NCBI RefSeq assembly: GCF_026735165.1
Contig: NZ_JAPQES010000003.1
Coordinates: 186,001-250,000, forward strand
DNA length: 64,000 nucleotides
From: Clostridium ganghwense
GTDB taxonomy: Bacteria; Bacillota; Clostridia; Clostridiales; Clostridiaceae
Direction of reading: 5' to 3'
Numbering within the stretch: position 1 is the first letter of the stretch; each line of letters begins with the position of its first letter. A program made the position numbers and the translations under genes. Under the pieces are notes generated by a model. The model made no database searches, was not told where the DNA came from, and saw nothing but the letters and a program-made list of their open reading frames with translations. Shown in pieces: positions 9,123 through 18,507 of the stretch.

Positions 9123-9441
9123 AAAATGCCCTCCTCCATATTATAGTGTTATGTATTCCAAATATACTACTAAAATTCACACTTATATTATACCAATATA
9201 GGAAATATAATAAAAGGAAAAGCTGAATTTGATTTATAAATTCTATTTTTATTTATTTATTACTTATTATGGGTTTACTTTATTTTTATAATATTATTTA
9301 TTGTAAACAATATTTTTATAATATTAAATTATTAATGTTTTTTTTACTAATATTATAAATTGCACTATTATTATAATAAATGTTTTACACTTGTAGAATT
9401 TTCCCACACCTCCGTGGACAAGCCATATAGCCATTCTCCCC
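9123..9441. other. Intergenic region left of the silent S-layer cassette
   Basis: The first ~230 nt are AT-rich and contain the upstream region of the 8823-9122 gene. From about 9400 to 9440 the sequence is markedly more GC-rich (around CCACACCTCCGTGG and CATTCTCCCC). No promoter or ribosome-binding site facing the S-layer frame is visible. An in-frame TAG lies at 9394-9396, so the cassette's frame opens only from 9397. Confidence 0.5.
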
Positions 9442-12400
9442 TTGGAAAATAATTCAATTTTTTTTGGAAATATAAGTGCTATTAACGCCGCACAAGTTAA
9501 AGTAACATTCAGTAACACATTAACAGGAGATACTAAAGACGAAGCAACAGATTTAGATAACTATACTTTAAACAACTCTAAAGGTAACGAAATAGAAGAT
9601 GCATTTAAAGCTGTTGATGTAGAAGAAGGATCAAAAGAAGCTATCTTAACAGTTGACTTCTCTAAAATCGGGGATGGAGACGACGACTACCAAAACCAAG
9701 CTGATTTTGAATTAGTTTTAAACAAAGATATTACAGGCGAAGAAACTAAAAAAGAATTCAAAGTTTCAGACTTTGATATTCCAGAAGTTGAATCAGCTGA
9801 AGTTGCTGGTATCAGAACAATAAAAGTAAAATTATCAGAACCAGTAGTTTCTAAAGCAAGAGCAGGAGCGGATTTATACAAAGACTTAGAAAATGCTTTT
9901 GAAGTTAATGATGGGGACTATTCAATAGAAAAAGTTGAAGCTATCAACAATGGTAAAGAATTAAACATCGTTCTTTACAGTGACTTAAAAGATGGAGAAA
10001 AATTAACAGTTGAAGTTAAATCAGAAGCAGAAGACTATGCTGGATATTCATTAAAGAAGAGTTCACATGATGTAACTGTAGATATCAATAAAGATGACGT
10101 AGCTGTAGTTGGTTATGAAAAAGCTAAAGACAGTGAAATAACTTTAGTATTTAACAAAGATGTTAAATTCCACGATTATGAAGATGAAACTAAATTAGTT
10201 AAAACTTCAGTTAAAGATCAATATGCTGGATACAAAGACTTAGCAGACGATAATGATGTATTTGGTAAGTTCTACCACACTACAAGCAAAAATGAAGTAG
10301 AAGCTGTTGAAATAGATGGAAATAAAGTTACTTTACACTTTGCTTCTGATGACTTATTACCAGAAACAGCATATATATTCGTAGATTCTGATGCATTAGA
10401 AGATCTATGGAACAAAACTAACAATGACTTAAATCAAAAAGTTACTATAACTAAAGACTCAACTAAACCAGAAATAAAAGAACTTAAACAAGATGATGAT
10501 TCTAATAGAAAAGTAGTTATAACTTTCACAGAAGAATTAGATAAAGAATCAGCTGAAAAAGAATCAAATTACACTGTTACAGATAAAGATGGAAAAACTG
10601 TAAGAGTATCTGATGCTAAATTAACAGATGAAGAAGAAGTTACATTAACTTTATCAAAAGATTTAGACGATAGCGAAAAATATAAAGTAGCTATTGAAGA
10701 TGTTGAAGATAAAGCTGGAAACAAAATATCTGATGTTACTAAAGAATTTACAGCTAAAGAAACTGAAGCAGTTACAAGTGTAACAGCAAGATACTATGAT
10801 CAAGGTAAGAGCAGCCAAAAAGTAGTTATTGACTTTGATACAAAAATGTTAGCTGATGGAAGCAGATATGCTATCAACAACCTTGATAACTATGATTTAA
10901 AAGTAGTTAAAGGCGGACAAACTTACACACTTAACTTAGCTGATTATGATGATGCTAGCATAAAATCAGTAGAAGATGCTCATAAAGCAGAAATTAAACT
11001 TCCAGGAAATGATGAAGATTTAGATGATAGATTTGATTTCACAGGTGCAACTGTTACTGTAACAATAAATAAAGTAGACGATATTAATGAAAACAGAAGT
11101 GAAATAATATCAAATGTAACAGTTAATCCAAAAGCTACAAATATTGGATTAGATTCAGATAATGATGCTCCAATAGCAGTAGATACAGAAACTGTAAAAG
11201 TAATATTTGATGATGAACTTAGCTTTGAAAAAGATGATGTTCAAATTGGTTACATGGACGCTGGTACATTTACACAAGTAACACCATCTTCTACAAGAGT
11301 TGATAAAGAAAACGGTAAAACAACTGTAACTTATACTTTAAAAGAAGCAGATCAATTACAATATGACGGAACTTACGCAGGTGATAAGCAATTCGTTGTT
11401 AAAACTATTGCAAGCCCTGAATCAGAAAATAGCTATGGAGATACATTAGCTGCAAGCCAAACATGGAACCTTAAAGATGAAATAGTTCCTGTTTTAGCTA
11501 AATTAGCTGAAACAAGTGGTGGAGATGCAACAGCAACAGTTAAATTTGACGTAGCATTAGATGATAGAGATGATTATGAAGATGCAGTAAAAGTAGTTAA
11601 TTACAATTCAGCTGATAAAACAGCTTCTGTAGAATTAACATTCCAAGAAGAATTAACTAATGCTAACATCAACAAATATGTATTCAAAACTGATGATGAT
11701 GATGTAGATGTAACAGCAGCTGCACTTAAAGATGGAGATGCTAAGACAGTAGTATTAACACTTGATGCAAGTGGAGATGGATACACTGCAGCAGCAGACT
11801 TTGTTGGATTAGGAATTTCAACAGGTTCTAATGAATTATTTGATACAGCTGCAGAAGCTAACAAAGCTGTAGTTGATGCTGAAATAGAAATCGTAGATAC
11901 AGATGCTATAGATGCTATAGCAGCTAAAGAAGCAGCTAAAACAGCATTAAATGCTAAAATAACAGCTGCACAACAAGCTCATGACGTTGCAACAGAAGGT
12001 GCTGTAGTTGGAAATACTATAGTAGGTTCAAAAGCTACATTACAAACTGCAATTACTGCTGCACAAGCTGTATATAATAACGCAGCAGCAACAACTGCAC
12101 AACTTACTCAAGCAACAACTGACTTAAATACTGCAGTAACTACATTTGAAGCTTCTAAGGTTGTAGCTTTAACAGGATTAACAGCTCCAACAGGTCTTAA
12201 AATGGATGCTGCTAATGGTGGAGCAGGTGCTGTAACAGCTGGAGCTATCACAGGCGTAACAGCTGGAGCTGGTGAAACATTAGAAGTAACAAGTGGTGAC
12301 ACAAATGTATTAACAATTAATGCTGCAACTGGATTAGATGTAACTGGAAAAGCGGCAGGTACTGCTACAGTAACAGTTAAAGTATTAAATACAGCTGGAG

Positions 12401-12444
12401 AAGTAATTAAAGTAGGAACTGTTGACGTTACTGTTGGTGCTTAA
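9442..12444 (+). CDS. 5'-truncated S-layer protein gene (silent cassette)
   Basis: 1000 codons from a TTG with no ribosome-binding site; no signal peptide is encoded. From codon 12 (SAINAAQVKVTF) to about codon 815 it is collinear with the intact S-layer protein at 27436-30864 starting at that protein's residue 159. Shared landmarks include GNEIEDxFKAVD, EVAGIRTIKVKLSEPVV, GYEKAKDSEITLVFNKDVKF and TGSNELFDTA. After a shared EIVD motif the two proteins diverge. This copy ends in a FIVAR-like helical module (about 835-905) and a Big_2-like domain (about 915-1000). It lacks the 158 N-terminal residues, promoter and start signals, so it is probably not expressed as it stands. The frame is undamaged over 3 kb, which suggests selection and therefore periodic use. 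It is oriented opposite to the intact gene. Confidence 0.85.
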   Translation: MENNSIFFGNISAINAAQVKVTFSNTLTGDTKDEATDLDNYTLNNSKGNEIEDAFKAVDVEEGSKEAILTVDFSKIGDGDDDYQNQADFELVLNKDITGEETKKEFKVSDFDIPEVESAEVAGIRTIKVKLSEPVVSKARAGADLYKDLENAFEVNDGDYSIEKVEAINNGKELNIVLYSDLKDGEKLTVEVKSEAEDYAGYSLKKSSHDVTVDINKDDVAVVGYEKAKDSEITLVFNKDVKFHDYEDETKLVKTSVKDQYAGYKDLADDNDVFGKFYHTTSKNEVEAVEIDGNKVTLHFASDDLLPETAYIFVDSDALEDLWNKTNNDLNQKVTITKDSTKPEIKELKQDDDSNRKVVITFTEELDKESAEKESNYTVTDKDGKTVRVSDAKLTDEEEVTLTLSKDLDDSEKYKVAIEDVEDKAGNKISDVTKEFTAKETEAVTSVTARYYDQGKSSQKVVIDFDTKMLADGSRYAINNLDNYDLKVVKGGQTYTLNLADYDDASIKSVEDAHKAEIKLPGNDEDLDDRFDFTGATVTVTINKVDDINENRSEIISNVTVNPKATNIGLDSDNDAPIAVDTETVKVIFDDELSFEKDDVQIGYMDAGTFTQVTPSSTRVDKENGKTTVTYTLKEADQLQYDGTYAGDKQFVVKTIASPESENSYGDTLAASQTWNLKDEIVPVLAKLAETSGGDATATVKFDVALDDRDDYEDAVKVVNYNSADKTASVELTFQEELTNANINKYVFKTDDDDVDVTAAALKDGDAKTVVLTLDASGDGYTAAADFVGLGISTGSNELFDTAAEANKAVVDAEIEIVDTDAIDAIAAKEAAKTALNAKITAAQQAHDVATEGAVVGNTIVGSKATLQTAITAAQAVYNNAAATTAQLTQATTDLNTAVTTFEASKVVALTGLTAPTGLKMDAANGGAGAVTAGAITGVTAGAGETLEVTSGDTNVLTINAATGLDVTGKAAGTATVTVKVLNTAGEVIKVGTVDVTVGA
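9473..9507 (+). repeat. Left junction of inverted S-layer homology
   Basis: TAAGTGCTATTAA (9473-9485) is identical to the complement of 30380-30392. The next ~22 nt match with only four substitutions, all in third codon positions. Left of 9473 the two loci show no similarity. A weak dyad, GTGC..10..GCAC, is present in both copies. Confidence 0.7.
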
Positions 12445-12487
12445 TAAGTAGCAATCGTAGTATAAACAAAAAGACAAGCAACATTCT

Positions 12488-12514
12488 GAGAAGGATAGCT
12501 TAGCTATCCTTCTC
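12488..12514 (+). terminator. Hairpin after the silent S-layer cassette
   Basis: GAGAAGGATAGC-TTA-GCTATCCTTCTC is a perfect 12-bp stem, 44 nt after the stop codon. No T-run follows, so it may protect the 3' end or be a weak terminator. Confidence 0.6.
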
Positions 12515-12660
12515 AATTTCAAAAGAACGGATTAAAATAAAAGATTTATAAAGAACGGAAACAATTCAAAATAAATCATATCTAAAAAACACAAATAATA
12601 AATACACTGCATTATATACTGCAGGTCCCCCCAAAAAAGTTCTTATAAATTTCAATTCTA

Positions 12661-12697
12661 AAAAAGACTAACAGGCATTTGCCTGTTAGTCTTTTTA
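12661..12697 (+). terminator. Rho-independent terminator
   Basis: A stem GACTAACAGGCA/TGCCTGTTAGTC lies at 12666-12691, with A5 before it and T5 after. It can act on both strands. It lies between the silent S-layer gene and the convergent efflux operon. Confidence 0.88.
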
Positions 12698-12705
12698 CTT
12701 ATATA

Positions 12706-12737
12706 AAGAAAACCACCAGCTTAGCTGGTGGTTTTTT
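12706..12737 (-). terminator. Terminator of the RND/TolC operon
   Basis: ACCACCAGC-TTA-GCTGGTGGT at 12712-12732 has T6 on the plus side and an A-rich run on the other. It lies immediately after the stop codon of the last efflux gene (minus strand). Confidence 0.85.
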
Positions 12738-12738
12738 A

Positions 12739-13875
12739 TTATAAAGCTCTTTTATTATAATTCTTGAATTTTTCTACTGCTACATAATAGTTTAGCTTTG
12801 CTCTGTTATATTCACATGAAGCCATTAAAACACTTTCTTCTGCTGCATCACACTGTATCTTTGTACTTCTGCCTGCATCAAATTTAGCTTTCTCAGTCTT
12901 TAATAAAGTTTGTGCTTTTTCATAATCTAGCTTCTTAACTTGAACATCATCTTTTGCATTCAATATACTGTTGTAATCCATTCTAATCTTTGCTTCTATG
13001 CTTTTCTTCTCATCATCCATTTTATATTTTAATTCTATTAATTGATCTTCTAAATCCTCTATTCTTGCCTTATAATCACCACTTGGATTTGCAGCTCTTT
13101 CTAATTCACTAGCATTGGTTGCATTCTCATAATCCTCTAAAATATCTTTTTCTTTAATATCTATCTTTTGTTCTTCTATCATAGAAGTTATAGTGTGAGA
13201 TTTTGTTAACATCTTTTCAATAACAGCTTCTAAATTTTTAACCTCATAAGGTTTATAAGGAATCTCTGCCTTCTTTAAATTAAGCTTTTTATCTACAGGA
13301 TTACCTATTTTCATGTTCAGCTCCATTCTAAGGCTTTCCTCAGAGTTTTTAAGCTGCTGTAGTTTCATCTCCGCATCCTTCAAGTTTGTCTCATCATCAA
13401 TCAACGAAGTAGCTGCCTCTGTTCCAATCTTAATCTTTTCTTTCTTGTATTCTAAAAGCTTTTTCAATCTTTCTATTTTTTTCTCTTGAAGTTCTATCAT
13501 CTGATTTTGAAGCATTATATCATAATAAGCTTTAGTTGTAGACAGTACAACTTCATCTTGTTTCTGATCTTTCTGCCACTCAAGATTTTTGATTTCTTCC
13601 TGTCTTCTAAAAGGATTAATATATTTCCTCATATCCTTTTGATAATTTGATTCCTTGCTCTTTTCCTCCAAAGCATCATGATACCATTTATCTCTTACTT
13701 CTATTTTCTGTTTAAAAACACTTAACTCTGAATTATTAGATGTAGTAAGTCTGATTATATCATTTATATCAATCTGTGAATTTTTATCAGCGGCTCCCCA
13801 TGCAGATTTAGCCCCCACGCTTAAAATTCCAACTAAAGCAATTGCTGCAGTTAATACTTTTATTTTCTTATTCAT
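12739..13875 (-). CDS. TolC-family protein (short), last gene of efflux operon
   Basis: 378 aa with a signal peptide of about 27 residues ending SAWGAA. The rest is almost entirely long amphipathic helix with heptad character, e.g. QNQMIELQEKKIERLKKLLEYKK and the final AKLNYYVAVEKFKNYNK, as in the OEP/TolC family. It is shorter than typical TolC proteins (about 420-490 aa). In Gram-negatives TolC forms the outer-membrane duct; this organism otherwise looks monoderm, so the protein may instead span or attach to the thick wall (inference). It is separated by 22 nt from the second TolC-like gene upstream and preceded by GAAGGGAG. Confidence 0.75.
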   Translation of the reverse strand: MNKKIKVLTAAIALVGILSVGAKSAWGAADKNSQIDINDIIRLTTSNNSELSVFKQKIEVRDKWYHDALEEKSKESNYQKDMRKYINPFRRQEEIKNLEWQKDQKQDEVVLSTTKAYYDIMLQNQMIELQEKKIERLKKLLEYKKEKIKIGTEAATSLIDDETNLKDAEMKLQQLKNSEESLRMELNMKIGNPVDKKLNLKKAEIPYKPYEVKNLEAVIEKMLTKSHTITSMIEEQKIDIKEKDILEDYENATNASELERAANPSGDYKARIEDLEDQLIELKYKMDDEKKSIEAKIRMDYNSILNAKDDVQVKKLDYEKAQTLLKTEKAKFDAGRSTKIQCDAAEESVLMASCEYNRAKLNYYVAVEKFKNYNKRAL

Positions 13876-13897
13876 CTTAATTTATAACTCCCTTCCT

Positions 13898-15394
13898 CTA
13901 ATATGCTGGTCCTATTTTACTAGCTTTTTCAAGTTTATATAATGCTATATTGTAGTTTCTTACAGCAGTGTTGTAATCCATTTTTGCTTTGTTTAATCCA
14001 AGCTCTGCATCCCAAGTTAATGATACAGGTTTGGTTCCAAGCTTATAAGCTTTTAAAGCAGAATCAAGCTGCTGCTTTGCCTTCTCTAGGTTTTTAGAAG
14101 CTAAATCTATTTGTCCTTTTTTATGAATAACGTTCAAATAAGCATTTTGCATATTCTCTTCTACATCCTTTTTAGCTTCATCTAGTGCCAACTGTGCTTC
14201 ATCCAATGCCTTTTGAGCATTCATATATTCATAGTCTTCATCATCAAAATAATCTTTTAGAATATCCATAGTTCTTTTCTTTTCTTTCAAATCCACGTCA
14301 GCGTCAAATATTTCGCTTCTAGTACCCAAGGCACTACTTAAGTATTTTTCGTAGCTTAGAGGGGCTTTCACGTCCATATTTAAAGTATCTATAAGTTGTA
14401 TTTCACGTGATAAATTTACACCCAAAGCATTTTTAAATTGAATTTCACCATTTTCTATATCTCTTGATAACTTATCTAACTCCAATTTTGTTTTATCAAG
14501 TTCAATTTTAGTCAAATTCTTTTGAAGCTCAGAAGCTTGACCAACTTCACAAGTCTTAACTAAATCATTATATCCTTTAAGCATTCTGTCGTATAATTGT
14601 TTTTTTAGCTTATAACCTTCCTGAGCATAAAGAAGATTATCATAAGCTTCTTTTATCATAACATCAGCCATAACATTAGCTACTTCTTTCTTCTTAACTG
14701 TCTTTTCAATCATGCATTGAACAGTATACCAACCTATATCCTTAGGCATAATAAAGAAATTATATTCTTCTTTTGCTGTTAAATTTTTTGGCTTTCCAGT
14801 ATCCTTATCAGCAAGACCAGTAGCAATAAGTTTTGCTTTAGCAGCATTAAATTCTGCAAGTTGAGTTTCCATTTCAGCATATTTTTCTCTCATATCATCT
14901 ATGGTAGCTGGTTTAATTTCATTCTCTATATACTTCATAACACCCTGTGCCTGAGCAATTCCTGCTTTTATTTGTGCAATAACCTCTTCTGGTGTACCTT
15001 CAGGAAGGCTTGCTAATTTTTCTTGTAATTCCTTAAGTGTTTTCTCAGCTTCGTTGTAACCTTCAACAGCATCTACTAATTTCTTGCTTTGTTCTTTAAA
15101 CTCATCACTATTAATCTTTTTATAAGCATCTTTGTAATCCTCAAATCCATCCATAGCTTCTTCAGCTTCTTGGCTTAACTTCTTATACTTTTTAAATTTT
15201 CTATCCAGCGTATCCATTCCAGTATCAAGCCTTTTCATATTATTACTGTTTTTTATTGACAGCTGGACAGCTTGTTCCTTCGTTAGACTCAGCACACCCT
15301 TTGAAGGTGCAGCACTTACTGAAAGCACTGCACCTCCTACAAAGATGGATGCAAAGCCTAATGATAACATCTTAAATATAGATTTTTTTTTCAT
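13898..15394 (-). CDS. TolC-family protein (long)
   Basis: 498 aa with a signal peptide of about 29 residues (FASIFVGGAVLSVSAAP). Two helical-hairpin halves are seen, one around residues 230-330 (including DKTKLELDKLSRDIENGEIQFKNALGV) and one around 390-490 (LDEAKKDVEENMQNAYLNVI), the classic TolC/OEP pattern. An extra coiled coil occupies about residues 50-200. It begins 9 nt downstream of the RND permease stop, so it is translated in the same operon. With the following gene it gives two TolC-like proteins in one operon, possibly a heteromeric or duplicated component. Confidence 0.8.
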   Translation of the reverse strand: MKKKSIFKMLSLGFASIFVGGAVLSVSAAPSKGVLSLTKEQAVQLSIKNSNNMKRLDTGMDTLDRKFKKYKKLSQEAEEAMDGFEDYKDAYKKINSDEFKEQSKKLVDAVEGYNEAEKTLKELQEKLASLPEGTPEEVIAQIKAGIAQAQGVMKYIENEIKPATIDDMREKYAEMETQLAEFNAAKAKLIATGLADKDTGKPKNLTAKEEYNFFIMPKDIGWYTVQCMIEKTVKKKEVANVMADVMIKEAYDNLLYAQEGYKLKKQLYDRMLKGYNDLVKTCEVGQASELQKNLTKIELDKTKLELDKLSRDIENGEIQFKNALGVNLSREIQLIDTLNMDVKAPLSYEKYLSSALGTRSEIFDADVDLKEKKRTMDILKDYFDDEDYEYMNAQKALDEAQLALDEAKKDVEENMQNAYLNVIHKKGQIDLASKNLEKAKQQLDSALKAYKLGTKPVSLTWDAELGLNKAKMDYNTAVRNYNIALYKLEKASKIGPAY

Positions 15395-15403
15395 AGCTTT
15401 TTC

Positions 15404-18400
15404 TCATCCCTTCAAAGTATTTCCATTATTCATTTTAACCTGCTTTACTTTGTTTTTTAACTGCGCAGAACGACTTTCAATTAAATGATATAAGACAGGT
15501 ATAACAACCAGTGTTAACAATGTAGATACAATCAATCCACACATCAATGCAACTGCCATAGGAACAAACATAGGATTCTTAGATGCCACTATAGGTGCAA
15601 GACCCATAACTGTTGTAAAAGCACTTAATATAATAGGGCTAAATCTCTTACTCATTGCATCTTTACAAGCATCCTCCAGTGAAAAACCTTCATCTCTTGC
15701 CTTATTGATATATTCAATTAGCAATATAGCATTTTTTACAACTATTCCAACCAAACTTACAATTCCCATAAGAGCCATTAGGGATAGTGGTTGTTTAAAT
15801 ATAAATAATCCTACAATTGCACCTATAAAAGACAATGGTATTGTTAAGAAAATAATAAATGGTTGCATAAATGAATTAAATTGTATAAGCAATATTATAT
15901 AAATAAAGAAAATCGCAACTCCTGCTGACACTCCTAATTTACCGAAGTATTTTACTATATCTTCTTTTTCACCATGGAACTCTATTCTAATTCCAGGTAA
16001 GTCCATAGTTTTTAATTTTTCTTCTATAATGTTCTGAATATCTACAGCATTGCCGCCTGGTTTAACACCAACATATACATTAACGCAGTTTTCTTTATTG
16101 TATCTTTTTATGGTGTCAATTTGAGGGCGTAGTTTAATTGCTGCAATTTCCTTTAAAAGAACCTTATGACCTGCAAGAGTAGATTTTATTCCTAAGTTCT
16201 CCAGCTTTTCTTTAGTGTCAATATTACTGCTTACAATAATACTAAATTCTTTACCATTCTTCCTGTATACAGAGGCTTCTGTACCTCTTAAAGCAATATT
16301 TATCTGTCTTTCAATATCATACTTCATAATTCCAAGCTCTGATGCCAAATCTGAGTCTATATCCACTTTGTATTGATATGTTCTCTCTGCTGCATCATCA
16401 CGAATCTTACATGTACCTTCAATTTCTCTAGCCATTGCCTGAAGTTTTTCAGATGCTGAATATATTTTCTCCATATCCTCGCCTAAAACCCTCATTCCAA
16501 TAGGAGCTTCCTTAGGCATTGCATACTGAAGGGGATAAACTGTTGACTTAGCACCTACAATCTTGGTATCAAGCTGTTCTTGAAGATAATTTGCAAACTC
16601 CTCATTACTTTCAAATCTTTCACCTTTTTTCAAATCAAAATCAATTTTAGTCTGTGAAAAATCATTAGAAGGCACTGCAGTTGGCATAGCAACCCAGAAT
16701 TTAGGTACTCCATCTCCTATTCCTGTGGTGTAGTTTTTAATTTCAGGTTGAGCTTTTAAAACCTTCTCAACATCTGCTGAAACCTTTTCTGTTGCTTTTA
16801 AATCACCTTTCTTTTCTATAGTTGTGTTTATATACATCATGTTCTTATTGGCATAAGGGAAAAACTCAAGTCCTAATGTTGTAGCTAATAAAGCTGTTAA
16901 CCCTAAAAGTACAACAGCAATTGCAATTGTAGTTCTTCTCCTTTTAAGTCCAAAGTCTAATAACTTCTCAAAAACACTACGAACTTTTGTTATACCTCTA
17001 CCTTTTTTCTTATCTTTAGTTTTCTTGAAGAATAAAGAAGCTAAAGGTGGAGTTATAAGCATAGCACATATATAAGATGCAATTAAAGAAATAATAACAA
17101 CTTTAGGAATACATTCTACATATTTTCCTGGTATACCTGGTATTGTAAGTAGCGGTGCGAAAGAAGCAACAGTTGTCAATGTAGATGTAAATATAGGTAC
17201 AGCTGATTCCTTTGCTCCATCAAAGGCAGCTTTCATGCTGTCTATTCCTTCATCAACCTTAACCTGCACTACGTCACTTATTACAATAGCATTATCCACC
17301 AGAATACCCAGTGCAATAATAAGAGCCATAGTTGAAATCTGGTGTATTTTTATCCCCAAAACTTCCATGATAACAAAACTGATTAATATTGATATAGGAA
17401 GAGCAGTGGACACAACTATAGAATTTCTTATTCCAACTCCTGCAAATATTACAACAACAACTAATATGATACCTTCTACCAAATTAGCCATAAAATCTGA
17501 AACTGCGTTATCTACATCTGTTGGCTGGTACAGTACCTCGTAGAAATTCAAATCACTTGGTAAAGATTTTTTTATTTTATCTAATTCTATTCTAACATCT
17601 TTACCTATTAATACAATGTTTTTGTTTTCTTCAAAATGTCCTGTAAGCAAAATAGCATTTTTACCGTCCTGCTTATATTTGGAAGCATCATCTTCATATG
17701 CCATATGAATCTTTGCAATATCCTTAAGTCTTACAACAGCTCCTGTATCCTCTGAAATATATACAATTACATTTTCAATATCCTTTACAGATTCAAAACC
17801 ATTGCTTGTAATTACATCTATTTTTGAGCTTTCATTTTCTATAGCTCCTGGTGGTATTTTTATATTTTGAGCTTGAAGAGCCTTTGTCACATCTTCTACA
17901 GAAATAGGGTAGTTATTTAACCTTTCAATGTCTATGTCTATCTTAACTTCCTTATTAAGCTTACCATCTACATCAAATCGCGTAACTCCATCTATTTTAC
18001 TTAGTTTTCCTTTAATTTCTTCTGCATAGGAATCTAACTGATCGTAAGAATAATTATCTCCTGACAAGCTTATTATCATTCCTGCTGTTGAAACTAAATC
18101 AGTATTAATTTCACTAGCAAAGCACTCTTTTGGAATCTCTGCTTTTTTATCTTCTACGTTCTGTCTTAATTCTCTCCAAGATTTATCCTGATCGGCATCA
18201 TCTTTTAAATACACAATTAAAACAGAAACACTATTTTTAGAATAAGATTCCACATAGTCAAAACCATCTATTTCTGAAGCTGCATCTTCTAACTTCTTAG
18301 TAACTAAATTCTTTACATCATCTGGAGTTCCTCCTGGGTATATAGTTAACACCCTTGCTATTCCAACAGAAGCATCGGGATTTTCCTGCTTAGGTATTAT

Positions 18401-18493
18401 TCCATAAATCTTAAATCCAAATATTAATATCAATATAGTCAAAAATATAGTTATCTTTCGCTGTTTAATTGCACTTTTAACTAAACCTGACAT
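15404..18493 (-). CDS. RND-family efflux permease (AcrB/HAE type)
   Basis: 1029 aa, the normal length for AcrB-like pumps. TM1 is at about 13-33, followed by the first large extracytoplasmic loop. TM2-6 include ALGILVDNAIVISDVVQVKV near residue 395. A second large loop follows TM7 and the C-terminal helices include GIVSLVGIVVKNAILLIEYI. The proton-relay pair of AcrB (two Asp in TM4) is here Asp-Asn in VDNAI. Predicted function is proton-driven export of drugs or lipophilic molecules in complex with the adaptor encoded 14 nt upstream and the TolC-like proteins downstream. The substrate cannot be told from sequence. Confidence 0.9.
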   Translation of the reverse strand: MSGLVKSAIKQRKITIFLTILILIFGFKIYGIIPKQENPDASVGIARVLTIYPGGTPDDVKNLVTKKLEDAASEIDGFDYVESYSKNSVSVLIVYLKDDADQDKSWRELRQNVEDKKAEIPKECFASEINTDLVSTAGMIISLSGDNYSYDQLDSYAEEIKGKLSKIDGVTRFDVDGKLNKEVKIDIDIERLNNYPISVEDVTKALQAQNIKIPPGAIENESSKIDVITSNGFESVKDIENVIVYISEDTGAVVRLKDIAKIHMAYEDDASKYKQDGKNAILLTGHFEENKNIVLIGKDVRIELDKIKKSLPSDLNFYEVLYQPTDVDNAVSDFMANLVEGIILVVVVIFAGVGIRNSIVVSTALPISILISFVIMEVLGIKIHQISTMALIIALGILVDNAIVISDVVQVKVDEGIDSMKAAFDGAKESAVPIFTSTLTTVASFAPLLTIPGIPGKYVECIPKVVIISLIASYICAMLITPPLASLFFKKTKDKKKGRGITKVRSVFEKLLDFGLKRRRTTIAIAVVLLGLTALLATTLGLEFFPYANKNMMYINTTIEKKGDLKATEKVSADVEKVLKAQPEIKNYTTGIGDGVPKFWVAMPTAVPSNDFSQTKIDFDLKKGERFESNEEFANYLQEQLDTKIVGAKSTVYPLQYAMPKEAPIGMRVLGEDMEKIYSASEKLQAMAREIEGTCKIRDDAAERTYQYKVDIDSDLASELGIMKYDIERQINIALRGTEASVYRKNGKEFSIIVSSNIDTKEKLENLGIKSTLAGHKVLLKEIAAIKLRPQIDTIKRYNKENCVNVYVGVKPGGNAVDIQNIIEEKLKTMDLPGIRIEFHGEKEDIVKYFGKLGVSAGVAIFFIYIILLIQFNSFMQPFIIFLTIPLSFIGAIVGLFIFKQPLSLMALMGIVSLVGIVVKNAILLIEYINKARDEGFSLEDACKDAMSKRFSPIILSAFTTVMGLAPIVASKNPMFVPMAVALMCGLIVSTLLTLVVIPVLYHLIESRSAQLKNKVKQVKMNNGNTLKG

Positions 18494-18507
18494 ATCTCCA
18501 TCCCCTC

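Noticed and set aside
11601-11864. Antisense open frames within the S-layer genes (also 12108-12302, 25674-25943, 26139-26714, 29297-29560)
   Set aside because: They mirror the biased codons of the S-layer genes, have no ribosome-binding site, and encode low-complexity Ser/Thr/Val strings.
9442-12444. The truncated S-layer gene as a normal expressed gene starting at TTG 9442
   Set aside because: There is no ribosome-binding site, promoter or signal peptide, and the homology begins in the middle of a domain-containing protein.
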